Shown here one piece after another: positions 32,746 through 44,295 of a stretch of 64,000 nucleotides of DNA. Below the pieces are notes generated by a model. It saw nothing but the letters and a program-made list of their open reading frames with translations. It had not been told where the DNA came from and searched no databases. Every line of letters starts with the position of its first letter. Within the stretch, counting starts at the first letter, position 1. Source of the stretch: Gordius sp. MW1 (Eukaryota; Nematomorpha; Gordioida; Gordea; Gordiidae); assembly GCA_964036665.1 (NCBI GenBank), contig OZ038529.1, positions 6,866,501 through 6,930,500 on the forward strand. Reading direction: 5' to 3'. Both the position numbers and the translations under genes were made by a program.

Positions 32746-33775
32746 TTTTTTTTCAAATAATCTTGCACTATCTCTCTTTTGAAATTACATAATGTAATAT
32801 TTCCCCTATTGAAGCAATATAGATGCCATGCATTTTGGCATGCAGCATCCAGCCCAACTGCAAATATAGGAAAATACCATTATTCTGTCGCCAAATGATA
32901 ATCTTGTTTCATCCATATTTTGGTCAAAGCGATCGACAGCGCCCATAAAACAATTAGACATTTTGATCATATAAGGATATTAAATTACAATTTTTTTCGC
33001 TTAAGTGATTCTTCCAATAGAGGTGAGACCCCATGACAATTTGACAACATTGTGCCAATATTATTATCATTCCATCGGACAGCCATCAAATTTGAAGTGT
33101 TTTTTGATAGAAACCCTCGTTCTTTTACATCGATGATTGTGCATTTTAAACGATTCCCGCACCGTTCCTGTGCCCCCAATACTTTGAAAGACATATCATT
33201 AAATTGTGGCTCGTAAAAAAATTATCGAAATAAATATTGTATATGGACCAAATTCTGGTGGTAGTTGATTTACTAAGTCTAATATGACCGCTCCTTCTAA
33301 ACCTATTTCGTTATGTCGATTTACGGAAAATTAAGCCCCCTGGTAAGGTTGAAATGTGACAAGTAGCCATTTTTTGTTGCAGCACACCACATATTATAGC
33401 CGAAACGAAAAGGCTTGCCTTTTATGAATTGTTTTGCATTGTGGTGCCCGAAACAAGGAACCATACACTCATATATGGATATGTGAGAAGAGCTACGATG
33501 TTTAAAGTTGCTTTTGAACTTTTCATTTAAAAGATCCATATAATCTCGAAATTTAGAAAAAGTGTCAACCCTTACCAATTTGCTGTTGTCGGCCAAATGT
33601 AAATATTTAATTAATTTTGGAAGCGATTCTACGCATTCCATTAGATACCATTTGGTTAAAACAATCAGCTTTGAGCTCCCAAAACATTTTAATATTTTTA
33701 GGAAACAAGTAGCCCGTTAAAAAAGAATTGAGATATAGACTTTAAATTCATTAACAGTTAAATTAAGGCCGTAGT
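32746..33775 (-). pseudogene. piggyBac transposase, decayed
   Basis: Minus-strand segments in the right order match piggyBac (PGBD) transposases: MFWELKADCFNQMVSNGMRR, then KYLHLADNSKLV, then MVPCFGHHNAKQFIKGKPFR (related to the DESMxPxxG catalytic region), FGYNMWCAATKNGYLSHF, GAVILDLVNQLPPEFGPY, IYFDNFFTSHNLM, VRWNDNNIGTMLSNCHGVSP, MGAVDRFDQNM and FPIFAVGLDAACQNAWHLYC. Several frameshifts separate them. The normal catalytic DES start reads ISIYE here, so a key Asp appears lost. The enzyme would cut and paste elements at TTAA; a TTAA-flanked MITE lies about 4.5 kb away at 38302-38918. Confidence 0.88.
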
Positions 33776-34018
33776 TATGCTGAGAAGCATATAAATTACT
33801 CATATTCACCACATACAAAACAACATCATTTGAAAAAAATTGTTTAATTAATCTTCAGGATTTTCCAAAGGTTAATTAATTATTGTATATAATTTTTACC
33901 TCAAAGCGATATTAACTTTGTAATAAGAATATTTTTATACGAGATTACTTATAAAAATTAAATTTAAGCAAATAAAAAAGTAGCATTACTCATTTACATA
34001 AGCTTACGTGTGGACCTC

Positions 34019-34382
34019 TGCCCAGTGTAACCTACAGGTTACGCCAAACTTTGGACCAACATATTCCCATTTTAATTAACCAAAAACAATTAAATTTCAT
34101 ATCAAAATAATTGTGAAAGTGTCAAGATTTTAATGATATAAAGTAAAATAAGATTACTTATGGTTGAGTCTCCATTTTTAGTGAATATATGAGAAGCAGT
34201 CGAAATTTCAAATTAGCGATATTTGAGACCGCATTTTAAAGAAGGAAGAGAAAAGGGAATAAAACATATCAGCTGATTCACCTAAGTGTGCTCTTTCATA
34301 TTCAATTTAAAAATTAATATTTCATCCAATAGTTTAAAATTATAAGCGTTCAAAGTGGTGTCACCTATAGGTTACACTGGTA
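34019..34382. mobile_element. MITE with CCAGTGTAACCT inverted ends
   Basis: The left end CCAGTGTAACCTACAGGTTA and right end TAGGTTACACTGG are inverted copies of about 25 bases; each end also contains an internal palindrome (AACCTACAGGTT). ACCTCT flanks both sides (about 34013 and 34382), a possible partial target duplication. The interior is AT-rich without an ORF. Confidence 0.65.
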
Positions 34383-35848
34383 CCTCTCGGGTTAAGCGAT
34401 TTAGTACGAAGGATTAAGAATGACGATTTTGTTTTCCAACATTTTATTTAAACTATATACGCACATTAATAAATGCCTTTTAAATATAATAGTTGTAATC
34501 AAAGATGGGTCAAAGCTATAAGGGTGGTGTATAAATATTTCTCTTGATCCCAATAATTTTTCACTATTTATTGAAATATAAATCTCCATTGACTCTGTCG
34601 TATAAGCAATCGTGTAAACTTGAGGTCAAACAAATAGAGCAGAACTTTTTTCGATACTTTGGCAATTTTCAGTATATAATGTCGTAATCGCATGATGGCA
34701 ATTTAAGTTGTTCGCAGAAATTTAGCTCGGAGCAAACGGAGGCCATACTGATAAGCTTCTTAATAAAACAATACCTGAACGGTGCTACTATAGATTTCTT
34801 TGCTGTCATTAATCTGTTACTTGTTCATTCGTTTACTCTTTCATCCGCCCCAAAACTTTATCACTACAAATTCGATGATATTGTGATTTTGATTTAGCAA
34901 TGGGTGAAAGCTTTTAATTAATGTTATCCACGTTAGAATGAATTATTCACAACTAATGGTGATTTCGAATCCACCTTCCAACGTTGACTTCGACTATATA
35001 TCCATTTCTTTCTTTGAATACTCTATTACCATCGTTTGATCAAAGTGTAATTGGTCTCCGTAAACGTTTCGAATTTTTTTGTCTTAAGGAAGTCATTTAG
35101 GCCTTAGGACCAGCAATTTGATCTACCTTCGATTGTCGCACTCTATTATATTTTGCACTAATCATTTTTCAAAATAGAAATTTATGATAGAATTTTCAAT
35201 ATTCATTTTAGAATTATTCGAACAACTTATTGCTTTTAAATTATTTTAGTATGCCATTTAATAATTTCTTTCAACCCTAACATATCCATCAACTATCCCG
35301 GGGGTGCCAAATACAACAGCATCGTATAAATCATCTTTCAAGAGCATCTTTACTTTTCTTTGTTGATATAATTGTATCTTCTTAATTCTAATTAATTAAT
35401 ACCAAATTAAAAACACGATTAAACTATCTTTGTATTGTTACATATAAGATATGCCTATTTAGTATAAAATTTCCTCTCTGTCATAATATATCATAGAAGA
35501 CTAAAGTCATTTAAATTGGGTATAAGCGATAATCTTTGTATAAAGTGATATGTAGATAAGAAATAATAAAATATTGGTATAGTTTTATGAATAGATGTTA
35601 CTTACGCAATCGTCTTTTTTGGTTGAAACAAGTTGTGGAAGAAGGATGTTATCCATTTCGATTAGGCATATTGTTGGCCGATTTATTATCTTTGTTTATT
35701 AGCGAGGTTTCAGGACTAGGTGAAGGAATAGGAATGGGCCCGCACGGGGAGCTTGATAACATGATTGAATCATTGTTTTCAACCTGTATCTCACTGTTTA
35801 TTATTTCATTATTATTGTCATCGTCTCTGTTAAGATTTAATCGCTCTG
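34383..35848. other. Intergenic; weak minus-strand coding-like segment
   Basis: No family recognised. On the minus strand at about 35846-35660 a frame reads through DDDNNNEIINSEIQ and SSSPCGPIPIPSPSP. This low-complexity, disordered-protein pattern could belong to the same coding unit as element X next to it. The rest is AT-rich. Confidence 0.35.
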
Positions 35849-36069
35849 TTGTCTAGTTACCAATCTTTCCCCACTTCGACTATCTAGTTCTGCTTTTAAT
35901 TCATATTCTCCATAGGCCTAACTCAGTTTAGCTATCGGGTCCTTCCTCTGGGTAGAACCATGCATCGTTCAAATGTGCACCAAGGATGGGCATAAACCTC
36001 TGATAATCTGCCAATTTCTTTTTAGAATTTCACCATTCTTCTCTTTTTCGGGACTATTTTTATCCACTA
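35849..36069 (-). pseudogene. Element X, copy 2, 3' part
   Basis: Matches 2230-2456. On the minus strand it contains QRKDPIAKLS, with CAG where copy 1 has TAG, and frameshifted upstream coding. It stops abruptly at 36069, where the palindromic element begins, and resumes at about 43274. Thirty-eight bases present in copy 1 (about 2457-2494) are missing at this junction. Confidence 0.7.
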
Positions 36070-36324
36070 CCCTGGCGCAATGTTACTATAATTCAGCACC
36101 CCTTTTCCCAGACTACATTCTTCTTCTCTTTGCCTACTGTTTTGCTGCCCGTTGTATACCCCATAATTTATCCACCTTTAGCCCCTATTACTCCACACAG
36201 GGGTTTGAACCCGCCCAAAATAAAATCGGGTTCGTGTTCGGCATAAATTTTAAAATCGGGTTCGTGTTCGGGTTTAAGGAATTGGGTTCGGGTTCGGGTA
36301 CAGGTTTGGGTTAAGAAATTATAC

Positions 36325-36577
36325 CATGGGCGTACGCAGGGGGGGGCAGCCTCCTAATTTAAAAAAAAATTTCAATACAGAAAACCTTAAAAATTAAAAA
36401 AAAAATAGGTTTTACCCCCCCCCCCCCCCCTAATTAGCCAGAGTGGGGCAGCCGAGGTTGTCCCCACAGCCTAATTAGGGGAATTGCTTTTTTTGGTCGC
36501 CGGAAAATTTATGGATGTCGAGACCTTTTTTTTTAATCTGCCCCCCCCCCCTAATTCAAAACCTGCGTACGCCCATG
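36325..36577. mobile_element. CATGGGCGTA MITE, copy 1
   Basis: Inverted ends CATGGGCGTACGCAGG and CCTGCGTACGCCCATG with an exact AATTATAC duplication (36317-36324 and 36578-36585). Contains long C runs (36416-36430, 36541-36551). Same family as 52700-52827 and 58348-58433. Confidence 0.88.
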
Positions 36578-36761
36578 AATTATACTATACTAATAATTAG
36601 TGATGGTGATTTGCTCCAGTGAGCATTGCTCACTGTGAGCTCTGTCCCCTCACAAGCACTGTGTATCCTACTCATTACTCTACTCATGAGTAGGATACAG
36701 TATGAGATGAAAATGCTCTAGAGGCGAAGGGGTAGTAGCAAAAAGTAACTCATGTATAGAG

Positions 36762-37600
36762 TAGAAGTGGGCGCGGGCCGTGAAATTACGCGTGACCCAT
36801 CGTGTCACGGTGGGTCATGGCGTGAATGTGAAGAAATTTTAAATTATTAGGCGTGACTGGGCGTGACGGGCCTTTCCAAAATTTTCCCCGTGCGTGAGTC
36901 GGCGTGAACACAAATTTCCATAAATCACGGAAATTTTAATTTGTTAAATTGTTTTTTATTAATATAAATTTGCAAATTTTTAATTTTAAAAAATATATAT
37001 ATTATTTAATTTAATTTAGTTTTTTTTTTAAAAAAGATTAGTTTTTGAAAACAAAAAATCTTTCGCATTTTATAAACAACATCCGAGTGAACCTATCTTT
37101 ACTTTTGCTAGCTTTTTCTTTTAAAATTTATATGTTCAAATCAAATTTATCAACAAGCTTATTTACATGTATATAGTGATCTTCATTCAAGTATTTTATT
37201 ATTATATATATTATTTTACAATGAAAATGTAATTCTTCGCATTAAATTATAAATTTTAGTATTTACAAATGTCATTGACTCAATTAAAATCAAAAAACAT
37301 GGATATTATTCTTTTTTTAAATAAAAATTTCGATTTATAAATTGTATTTATTTTTTTCTATGGAATTATAGAAATAAATAGAATAAATTCAAATAAGTGT
37401 ATAATTATAGGTTACCAATTTTGAAAAATTTAAAAACACCGTGAATTTTCGGGCGTGACGTGCGTGAATTAAAATATTGCCTTTCGTGAGCGGGCGGGTC
37501 GGGTAAATTTTTAGTGGGAAGCGCCAGTGGGCGTGAATTTTTTTAAATACCTACGTGAGTGGGCGGGCCGTATAAAAAATTAGGCCCGCGCCCACCTCTA
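36762..37600. mobile_element. Third hAT-like MITE (TAGARGTGGGCGCGGG ends)
   Basis: Inverted ends TAGAAGTGGGCGCGGGCC and GGCCCGCGCCCACCTCTA, flanked by GTATAGAG (36754-36761) and ATATAGAG (37601-37608), 7 of 8 bases alike. GCGTGA/TCACGC words are repeated near both ends. The AT-rich core has no ORF. A TAGAGGTGGGC-like terminus is typical of hAT elements. Confidence 0.85.
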
Positions 37601-38301
37601 ATATAGAGCTGTGTGCCCGAGCAGCATTATAAGTTAACTAACAGTTTAATATGAGCAAATGCTATGAGCAAGCAGTTTCTTTAAACTGCTCATAGCATCT
37701 CATATCACTTATAATGTGATGTTTTGTTTTAATACATTCTGTTGTTCAACAATAACATGGCTATTTGCATAGGCATAAGTAGGATTTACGATTCTTATTC
37801 AAACTAAAAGCTGATCACTTCAAAAGCCAAGCAAATCTAATTGAGAACCCTAACCCTTGCCCTAACAACCCTGACCCCACAAGACATCAAGCATTTTATA
37901 TTAGCTTATGAAATGAACAGCTTTTAGTTTGAACAGAAACGGGATTTACACAAGGGGGGGGGGTGTTATAAAATTTGTAAGATCAAATTTTTTTGTAACG
38001 ATTTTTTGGGGTTCTAATGTTTTGTTTCCTAAAAGTTTAAAGTGATATTCGCGTAAAAATAATAAATTACAAAAAGCAAAATTCAACAAATATTTTTTTA
38101 TAAATATACAATGTAAAAATTATATAAATTGAAAATCATGGGAGGGGTTCTAATCGGAAAACCACCCTCCCTATGCAAATGGCTATTTGTTATGAATTTA
38201 TATTTTTTAAGGCGAATTTTTTTTGCAATTTTCTTTATATATGGCTAAATTATATTTTGATAATAAAATTTATTTTTTATACATGCCAAAAATTTATTTA
38301 A

Positions 38302-38918
38302 CCCGCGACAGTATTCGTGGGTATTTCTATGCCCCACGCAAATTATAAATTAAAATAAAAAACGCAATTTAAGTCTAATGAATTTGGTCTTTTCAGTAGC
38401 TTAATATTTTATTAAGAATTAGGTTAGGTGAAAATTTCATAGGTTTGGCTTAATACTTTTTAAAATATGGAAGCTTTTTTGGCTCGTGGGGTATGATTTT
38501 ACCCCACGAATGCTCTTACGTAAGTTTTTTTTTGTTGGAAAAAATGTATGTATTTTTTTTGTTTGATGATATCTTTTACAATTTGTGTTTTTAATACATT
38601 TTGAACATTTTTTTAATAAAATATCACGTTTATTTTGATTTATTTTAAGGTATATGATGTCAAAAGGTAAAATGAGGGGAAGCTCTAAAATAAATAAAAT
38701 ATAAATGGGGGTCCAGAAAATTGTTAATAAGTTTTGTAATGTTGATTAGATTCATATCAAAATTTATACCATCAATCTTAAGACCTTTATAAACACATGT
38801 TTAAAATTTGAAAGGTTTTAAAAGAACACTTTGTAAGTTATAAGAAGTTAAAAAGTGGGGTAAAGTTATACCCCACGAATGCTCTCGCGTTCGGGATTTT
38901 CATGAATACTCTCGCGGG
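38302..38918. mobile_element. piggyBac-type MITE at TTAA
   Basis: TTAA at 38298-38301 and 38919-38922 bounds ends CCCGCGACAGTATTCGTG and its near-complement CATGAATACTCTCGCGGG. Internal repeats GTGGGGTA and ACCCCACGAATGCTC occur several times. TTAA duplication and CCC...GGG ends define piggyBac-like elements. The neighbouring tandem units read through a single TTAA at the equivalent place (about 39346), giving an empty-site comparison. Confidence 0.85.
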
Positions 38919-38922
38919 TTAA

Positions 38923-39890
38923 TTATAAATTTTTGAATTTTCTGTCTCACCCAGATGGTAATCATTTTTTTGACAATTTTAATATTGGTTAACTTTATAT
39001 TTTATCTTTTTTAAGAACAGGTGTAAATGTTATAATTTTATTAAAGGTGCGAACTAATTTTTTTTCTCAATTTTCATTATATATATCTTAAATGATTTTT
39101 AAGATTTATTTTTCATAAATGGCGAAATTATGTTTTATTGTATAAATATTTATTTGACATTTTTAATATGACATAAATGATTTTAAATTTTTGTTAATAA
39201 TTATTTTAGTTCAGGTCACAATGAAAAGTTTTATAAAAGGTGGTAAATTTCGCTTTATAGAATATTTTCTATAGATGGCTAAAATCTGTTTAATGATTTC
39301 AAAATTTACGCCTTTATACATGCCAAAAATATGTTTTATTGTCTTAAATATAAATTTTTGAATATTCTGTCTCATCCAAATGCTAATAAATTTTTTGACA
39401 TTTTTAGTATGATTTTTTAAGCCAGGTTACAATGTGATAGTTTTATTAAAGGTGCGAACTAATTTTTTTTCTCGATTTTCATTATATATATCTAAAATGA
39501 TTTTTAAGATTTATGTTTCATAAATGGCGAAATTATGTTTTATTGTATAAATATTTTTTTGACATTTTTAATGACTTAATATTTCTAAATTTATATTTAA
39601 TAATATTTTTAGTCCAGGTCACAATGCAAAGTTTTATAAAAGGTGGGAAATTTCGCTTTATAAAGCCTTCTACATAGATGGCTAAAATCTGTTTAATGAT
39701 TTCAAAATTTAAGCCTTTATACATGCCAAAAATAAGTTTTATTGTTTTAAATATAAATTTTTGAATATTCTGTATCACCCAAATGCTAATAAATTTTTTG
39801 ACATTTTTAATATGGTTATTTAAGCCAGGTTACAATGTGATAGTTATTAAAGGTGTGAATTTATTTATTTTAGCAAAAGATTTTGAAATT
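38923..39890. repeat. Tandem repeat of about 415 bp, more than two units
   Basis: TATAAATTTTTGAATATTCTG-like starts recur at about 38925, 39349 and 39759. Each unit contains GGTGCGAACTAATTTTTTTT, TAAATGGCGAAATTATGTTT, CAGGTCACAATG and ATGGCTAAAATCTGTTTAATG. A partial unit precedes the piggyBac MITE (38200-38297). Satellite-like, inside the second hAT. Confidence 0.8.
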
Positions 39891-41022
39891 TATTCTTTAA
39901 AACATGGAAAAAATATTTTTATTTACATATATTTTATTTAGATGTCTTATATCTTTTTTAGTTCAAATTAAAGTATTGACACCAAATCACCATTATTATT
40001 TTATTAAATGGGTTAAGCGAATAATAAAATGGGGGAGGAGTACTTTCTAAAATAAAAATAACAACGTTTCATGCTATGAGAGTTAGGGAAGAGGGGGTAG
40101 GCGATATGTCACATAAGACATAAGTAATTAACTTTGCTGAGCAGATTAATTGCGAATGTCACATAATTAATTAACACATTCGTTGAGCAAAATGAATGAG
40201 CAGCTTGCTATCAGCAATTGCTCGTACAAAACTACTTTTATTTAAAGTTGTAAACAAGCAAATATTCCTACTGCTTGAGCTTGTATTTGCTGTTACAACT
40301 TAACTTCTTAAGCATTTTACCCCTCTTGATGACAAAGCTTATGCGTCCAAGCACATATGCCAGCTAGGTGTCCAAGTTGGAGCTTTAGAGCAACTTAACT
40401 ACTATACTAATAATACATTTTTACCTTCAAAAATTATTGAATAGTTAACTTAATTTTTATATAGCACCTAATTAAATTCACATGCCAATTAATTTTTCTC
40501 ATTGTGCATATGTATTTATTGAATTTTTAATGTTCTAATTTATTTTTGGATTGAAAAGCAATAAAAATATAATTAATAAAAGCCATACCATAAATTACAG
40601 AAAAATATTTTTATTCAACATATACTTCACATCATGAAATATAAATACAGTTGATACATAAATTATGTATATAATTTTGATATATTATTTAATCTTACAA
40701 TTAAAACATCTTCTAATATTTGATCAGTCATTTGTGATCAATAATGAAATTACAATCGTATGGTTTTCGTTACATTGTCAGATAGAGAAAACTGAGATAT
40801 TCAATTCACAATAAATTTGTGAATTAAAAACCCGAACCCGATCCCTTTTTTATATTCATCGGGTTCGGGTTTTGAGGGTACTTATAAAAATGGGTTCAGG
40901 TTCTGTATGACATCGGGTTTTACCCGGTTCGGGTTCAGGGACTCGGGTTCGGGACAAACCCCTGACTCCACACTCTTGGTACACCTTATGCCCAAAGCTT
41001 TAAAAAGATATAATTATGACCC

Positions 41023-41971
41023 TTGACAACCACGTCCCTATGCTACCTCCCCACAACTGTACCAGCCATCTCCCATGCCACCCCCTCGATAGATATGTTT
41101 TCTCAGACCTCTTTTTTGGATAATATGACGTTACAACCAGGCCAGGCGATTAACACAGGAACTAGTGAGGCGAATATAAATACAGAGGTCATTATATCAC
41201 CACTAAAATCGACTGATAGGACCCCAAGCGCCATTCCTTATAAAGTTCATTCCTTTTTAACAGGGTAGACTAGTAAGATAAACAGGATGGAGGCTCTCCT
41301 AGAGTCGCGACTTCCTTTCCTCAGCAAAGAGAAGCAAGATGAGAGGCCCAAGCCCAGAGAGATATCGCCACGTCTTCCCAAATGTATGGATCCACTGACA
41401 ACTTGGCATTTGGGACCAAACCCTTCGCAAAAGGTACACATGATCACCGATGCTGACCTCAAGAGGCTTCTGGAAAATGAAAGAGCTAAGGCTATACCTA
41501 TTCAGGAGCCGTCCAATCTAGAACTCCAAAAGGATTACGAGCCCTTAAGGAAGCGTATGATAAAAACACCACTATTCCACCGTACCAAAAACATGAGGCC
41601 GAGTTCCTTCCCTGGGAGAGATGATCGACTCCTGTGACGATACCATTGACAAATTCTCTGATAGGGTAAAAACTCTAGCACTGGCAACTTACTACGGATG
41701 GCAAGCTGTCACGGGGAAATCCAAAGACTGGGCCGAAAGAAACGGCTTAGGGTCATATACAGAACACGTGAATACTTTTCGCTCATATAGTAGGTATTCA
41801 GCTACGAGAAAGGCGCCCCCCCCCCCTCCAAAAAAAGGGGAACGTCTGAGGCTAGGACGTAGGGAACGACCCCACGTCCGGAAGGTAGCGGCGACCCTCG
41901 GCTGTGGTGATAACCCGCCAAGGTCAGTGGGGGATGAACAGACTCCTTCCTGGCTAATTAACATCACGTGA
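41023..41971 (+). pseudogene. Unknown protein, left arm copy
   Basis: Overlapping open segments in different frames encode, in order, SIDMFSQTSFLDNMTLQPGQ, SAIPYKVHSFLTG, MDPLTTWHLGPNP, ITDADLKRLLENERAKAIPI, DTIDKFSDRVKTLALATYYG and SKDWAERNGLGSYTEHV, then a proline run next to a C/G tract. Comparison with the right arm locates frame changes near 41270 and 41530 and a stop near 41625. I do not recognise the family; length and position recall a gag- or structural-type protein, but there is no zinc knuckle. The protein reads toward the centre of the palindrome. Confidence 0.6.
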
Positions 41972-42220
41972 CATGATCAGGATCTACCACCGATCATTGA
42001 GGGATGAGGTGTTCCGGCACACCAGATGGGGAGGGTAGCGGCGTCATAAAGGGTGGAATGTCTTCTCCGGACCATTATCAGGGGAAATGGTATTAATGGC
42101 GAAACTCCTAGCATGTCGATGTTAATTAGCCAGGAAGGAGTCTGTTCATCCCCCACTGACCTTGACGGGTTATCACCACAGCCAAGGGTCGCCGCTACCT
42201 TCCGGACGTGGGCTCGTTCC

Positions 42221-43114
42221 CTACGTCCTAGCCTCAGGCGTTCCCCTTTTTTTTGGAGGGGGGGGGGGCGCCTTTCTCGTAGCTGAATACCTATTATATG
42301 AGCGAAAAGTATTCACGTGTTCTGTATATGACCCTAAGCCGTTTCTTTCGGCCCAGTCTTTGGATTTCCTCGTGACAGCTTGCCATCCGTAGTAAGTTGC
42401 CAGTGCTAGAGTTTTTACCCTATCAGAGAATTTGTCAATGGTATCGTCACAGGAGTCGATCATTTCTCCCAGGGAAGGAACTCGGCCTCATGTTTTTGGT
42501 ACAGTGGAATAGTGGTGTTTTTATCATACGCTTCCTTAAGGGCTCGTAATCCTTTTTTGAGGAGTTCTAGATTGGACGGCTCCTGAATAGGTATAGCCTT
42601 AGCTCTTTCATTTTCCAGAAGCCTCTTGAGGTCAGCATCGGTGATCATGTGTACCTTTTGCGAAGGGTTTGGTCCCAAATGCCAAGTTGTCAGTGGATCC
42701 ATACATTTGAGAAGACGTGGCGATATCTCTCTGGGCTTGGGCCTCTCGTCTTGCTTCTCTTTGCGGAGGGGAAGGAAGTCGCGACTCTAGGAGAGCCTTC
42801 ATCCTGTTTATCTTACTAGTCCATCCTGTTAAAAAGGAATGAACTTTATAAGGAATGGCGCTCGGGGTCCTATCAGTCGATTTTAGAAGTGATATAATGA
42901 CCTCTGTATTTATATCCGTCTCACTAGTTCCTGTGTTAATCGCCTGGCCTGGTTGTAACGTCATATTATCCAAAAAAGAGGTCTGAGAAAACATATCTAT
43001 CGAGGGGGTGACATGGGAGATGGCTGGTACAGTTGTGGACGGAGGTAGCATAAGGACGTAGTTGTCAAGGGTCACAATTATATCTTTTTTAGCTTTGGGC
43101 ATAAGGTGTACCAA
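42221..43114 (-). pseudogene. Unknown protein, right arm copy
   Basis: Inverse partner of 41023-41971. It has an upstream extension, MVHLMPKAKKDIIVTLDNYV, that is frameshifted in the left arm. The open segments 43114-42632, 42702-42460 and 42463-42221 overlap in different frames. The two arms carry different frame breaks (for example the PSNLEL region), so they have diverged independently since duplication. Function unknown. Confidence 0.6.
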
Positions 43115-43273
43115 GGATGTGGACGTGGAGTAATAAAGGGTAAAAGTGGATAAATTATGGGGTATACAACGGTCAGCAAAACAGTAAGCAAAGAGAAGAA
43201 GAATGTAGTGTTGGAAAAGGGGTGCTGAATTATAGTAACATTCTTAGAATAACTTACTGTATTTGCGCCAGGG

Positions 43274-44180
43274 CAAAGTATTGAAGTGGTGTCAACGATC
43301 AGTTCTTTCTCCTATCGATTGCTAGAGCAGCATTTAACTTCATCAAATCGAGAACTTTATGATAATACTTCTTCCTACTTTCCTTTCCCTTTCATTTTCT
43401 TTCTCCTAATCCTTCCACCTCACCAATTTTGTTCCTGGCTTCCTACCGTCATAATTTCTTTTCAGAATGCTAGTTATAACAACTTTATCACTCTTATCAG
43501 CAGTTTGATAGAGTGTAGCATCTTTATTAATATCTTCATTTGATTCAAAATTATCATTATATAAAGTAATGTCACATTCGTCAAAATTGTGTGACATTCG
43601 ATTAATCTCATCCGCAACTAGAGCAGTATGGCTTGCTATATTTTCTGATGTTTCTTCTTAGTTTTAGGTAGTCTAGATCCATAAGCCTTATCGACTATTG
43701 TTTCTTCTCTATCATCTTTCCTAGGGATCGTATTTAACGAGTTCTCCTCATCGCATTCATCTGCTGGCTTCGATTGCCGTCTTTCGTCATTTTTTAGAAT
43801 AACCTCATTTCTTAGCATCATGTTGTCAAGAATGTTCCCATTAGTTATATCCTTTCCACAATAATTATTAGAGTTACTCGGTCCGGACTCTTCTTCATAA
43901 GAAATTTTGCCTGTGTTTGTAATGGTTCTGCCCTTAAACAACCTTCTTATCTTGCTCAATCTTCCGATCTTTTTATTTTCCTCTTGGCCATCGCTCCACA
44001 ATGCCCCAAAGATTTTTTAATTCAAATCCTTTTTCAAGTTGATAATTATTTCTTCATGCACCTTAGCTTTTGCGCTACAATAAGAAGACCCATCTTCAAC
44101 TTTTTCAACACGTTTATTAAGGATTTTAAATATGTCGAAAATCACAAACAAATTGTTTTACAATTAAGTAAACAACAATT
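43274..44180 (-). pseudogene. Element X, copy 2, 5' and middle part
   Basis: Read from right to left: IFDIFKILNKRVEKVEDGSS, then CSAKAKVHEEIIINLKKDLN, an in-frame TAA, KIFGALWSDGQEENKKIGRL, KPADECDEENSLNTIPRKDD, VDKAYGSRLPKTKKKHQK, a frame break, then DECDITLYNDNFESNEDI and TSILKRNYDGRKPGTKLVRW as in copy 1. Rich in Lys, Asp, Glu and Asn. This copy shows that the protein extends at least 200 residues upstream of what copy 1 retains. Not recognised. Confidence 0.6.
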
Positions 44181-44295
44181 ATATAGCTTGCGTAGAATTT
44201 GACGTTTAGTTTACTAAAGTCATTGTTGTCAATTTACGTTTCTAAACGGGCATATATGTCTTTTTCTCAGTTGTTTTACAAATGATTACATACTT

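Larger units (their letters stand above)
36598..40406. mobile_element. Second hAT-like element, nested in the outer hAT
   Basis: CTAATAAT flanks it (36590-36597 and 40407-40414); the match extends to 13 bases, CTATACTAATAAT. Both ends carry many GAGCA/TGCTC words (GAGCATTGCTCACTGTGAGC at 36640; GAGCAGCTTGC and GCTCGTAC near 40200). Terminal repeats are weak (TAGTGATGG...TTGCTC against TATAGTAGTT...TTGCTC). It holds the third hAT, a piggyBac-type MITE and a tandem repeat. No transposase ORF. Confidence 0.6.
36198..40964. mobile_element. hAT-type element with 8-bp target duplication (outer)
   Basis: Inverted ends CAGGGGTTTG and CAAACCCCTG are flanked by ACTCCACA on both sides (36190-36197 and 40965-40972). 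The related right arm of P has no such insertion at the matching place (near 43125). Subterminal regions are rich in CGGGTTCGGGTTCGGG-type words at both ends, inverted. Without the elements nested in it, only about 0.7 kb remains and no transposase, so it is non-autonomous. Confidence 0.88.
36070..43273. mobile_element. Palindromic element P with two 1.1-kb coding arms
   Basis: Ends CCCTGGCGCAA (36070) and TTGCGCCAGGG (to 43273) are inverted. The left arm is 36070-36197 plus 40973-41970 (interrupted by a hAT). The right arm is about 42110-43273. The arms are inverse copies with roughly 95 percent identity by eye, separated by about 140 bases. Each arm encodes the same unknown protein, N terminus outward. 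P interrupts element X. It could be a foldback transposon or an inverted duplication formed at a break. Confidence 0.8.

Noticed and set aside
38923-39890. CRISPR-like array
   Set aside because: Units are about 415 bp direct repeats without short identical repeats and unique spacers, in a eukaryotic transposon.
36225-40960. CGGGTTCGGGTTCGGG words as a telomere-like repeat
   Set aside because: They lie just inside both inverted ends of a hAT element in opposite orientations, so they are subterminal transposon repeats.
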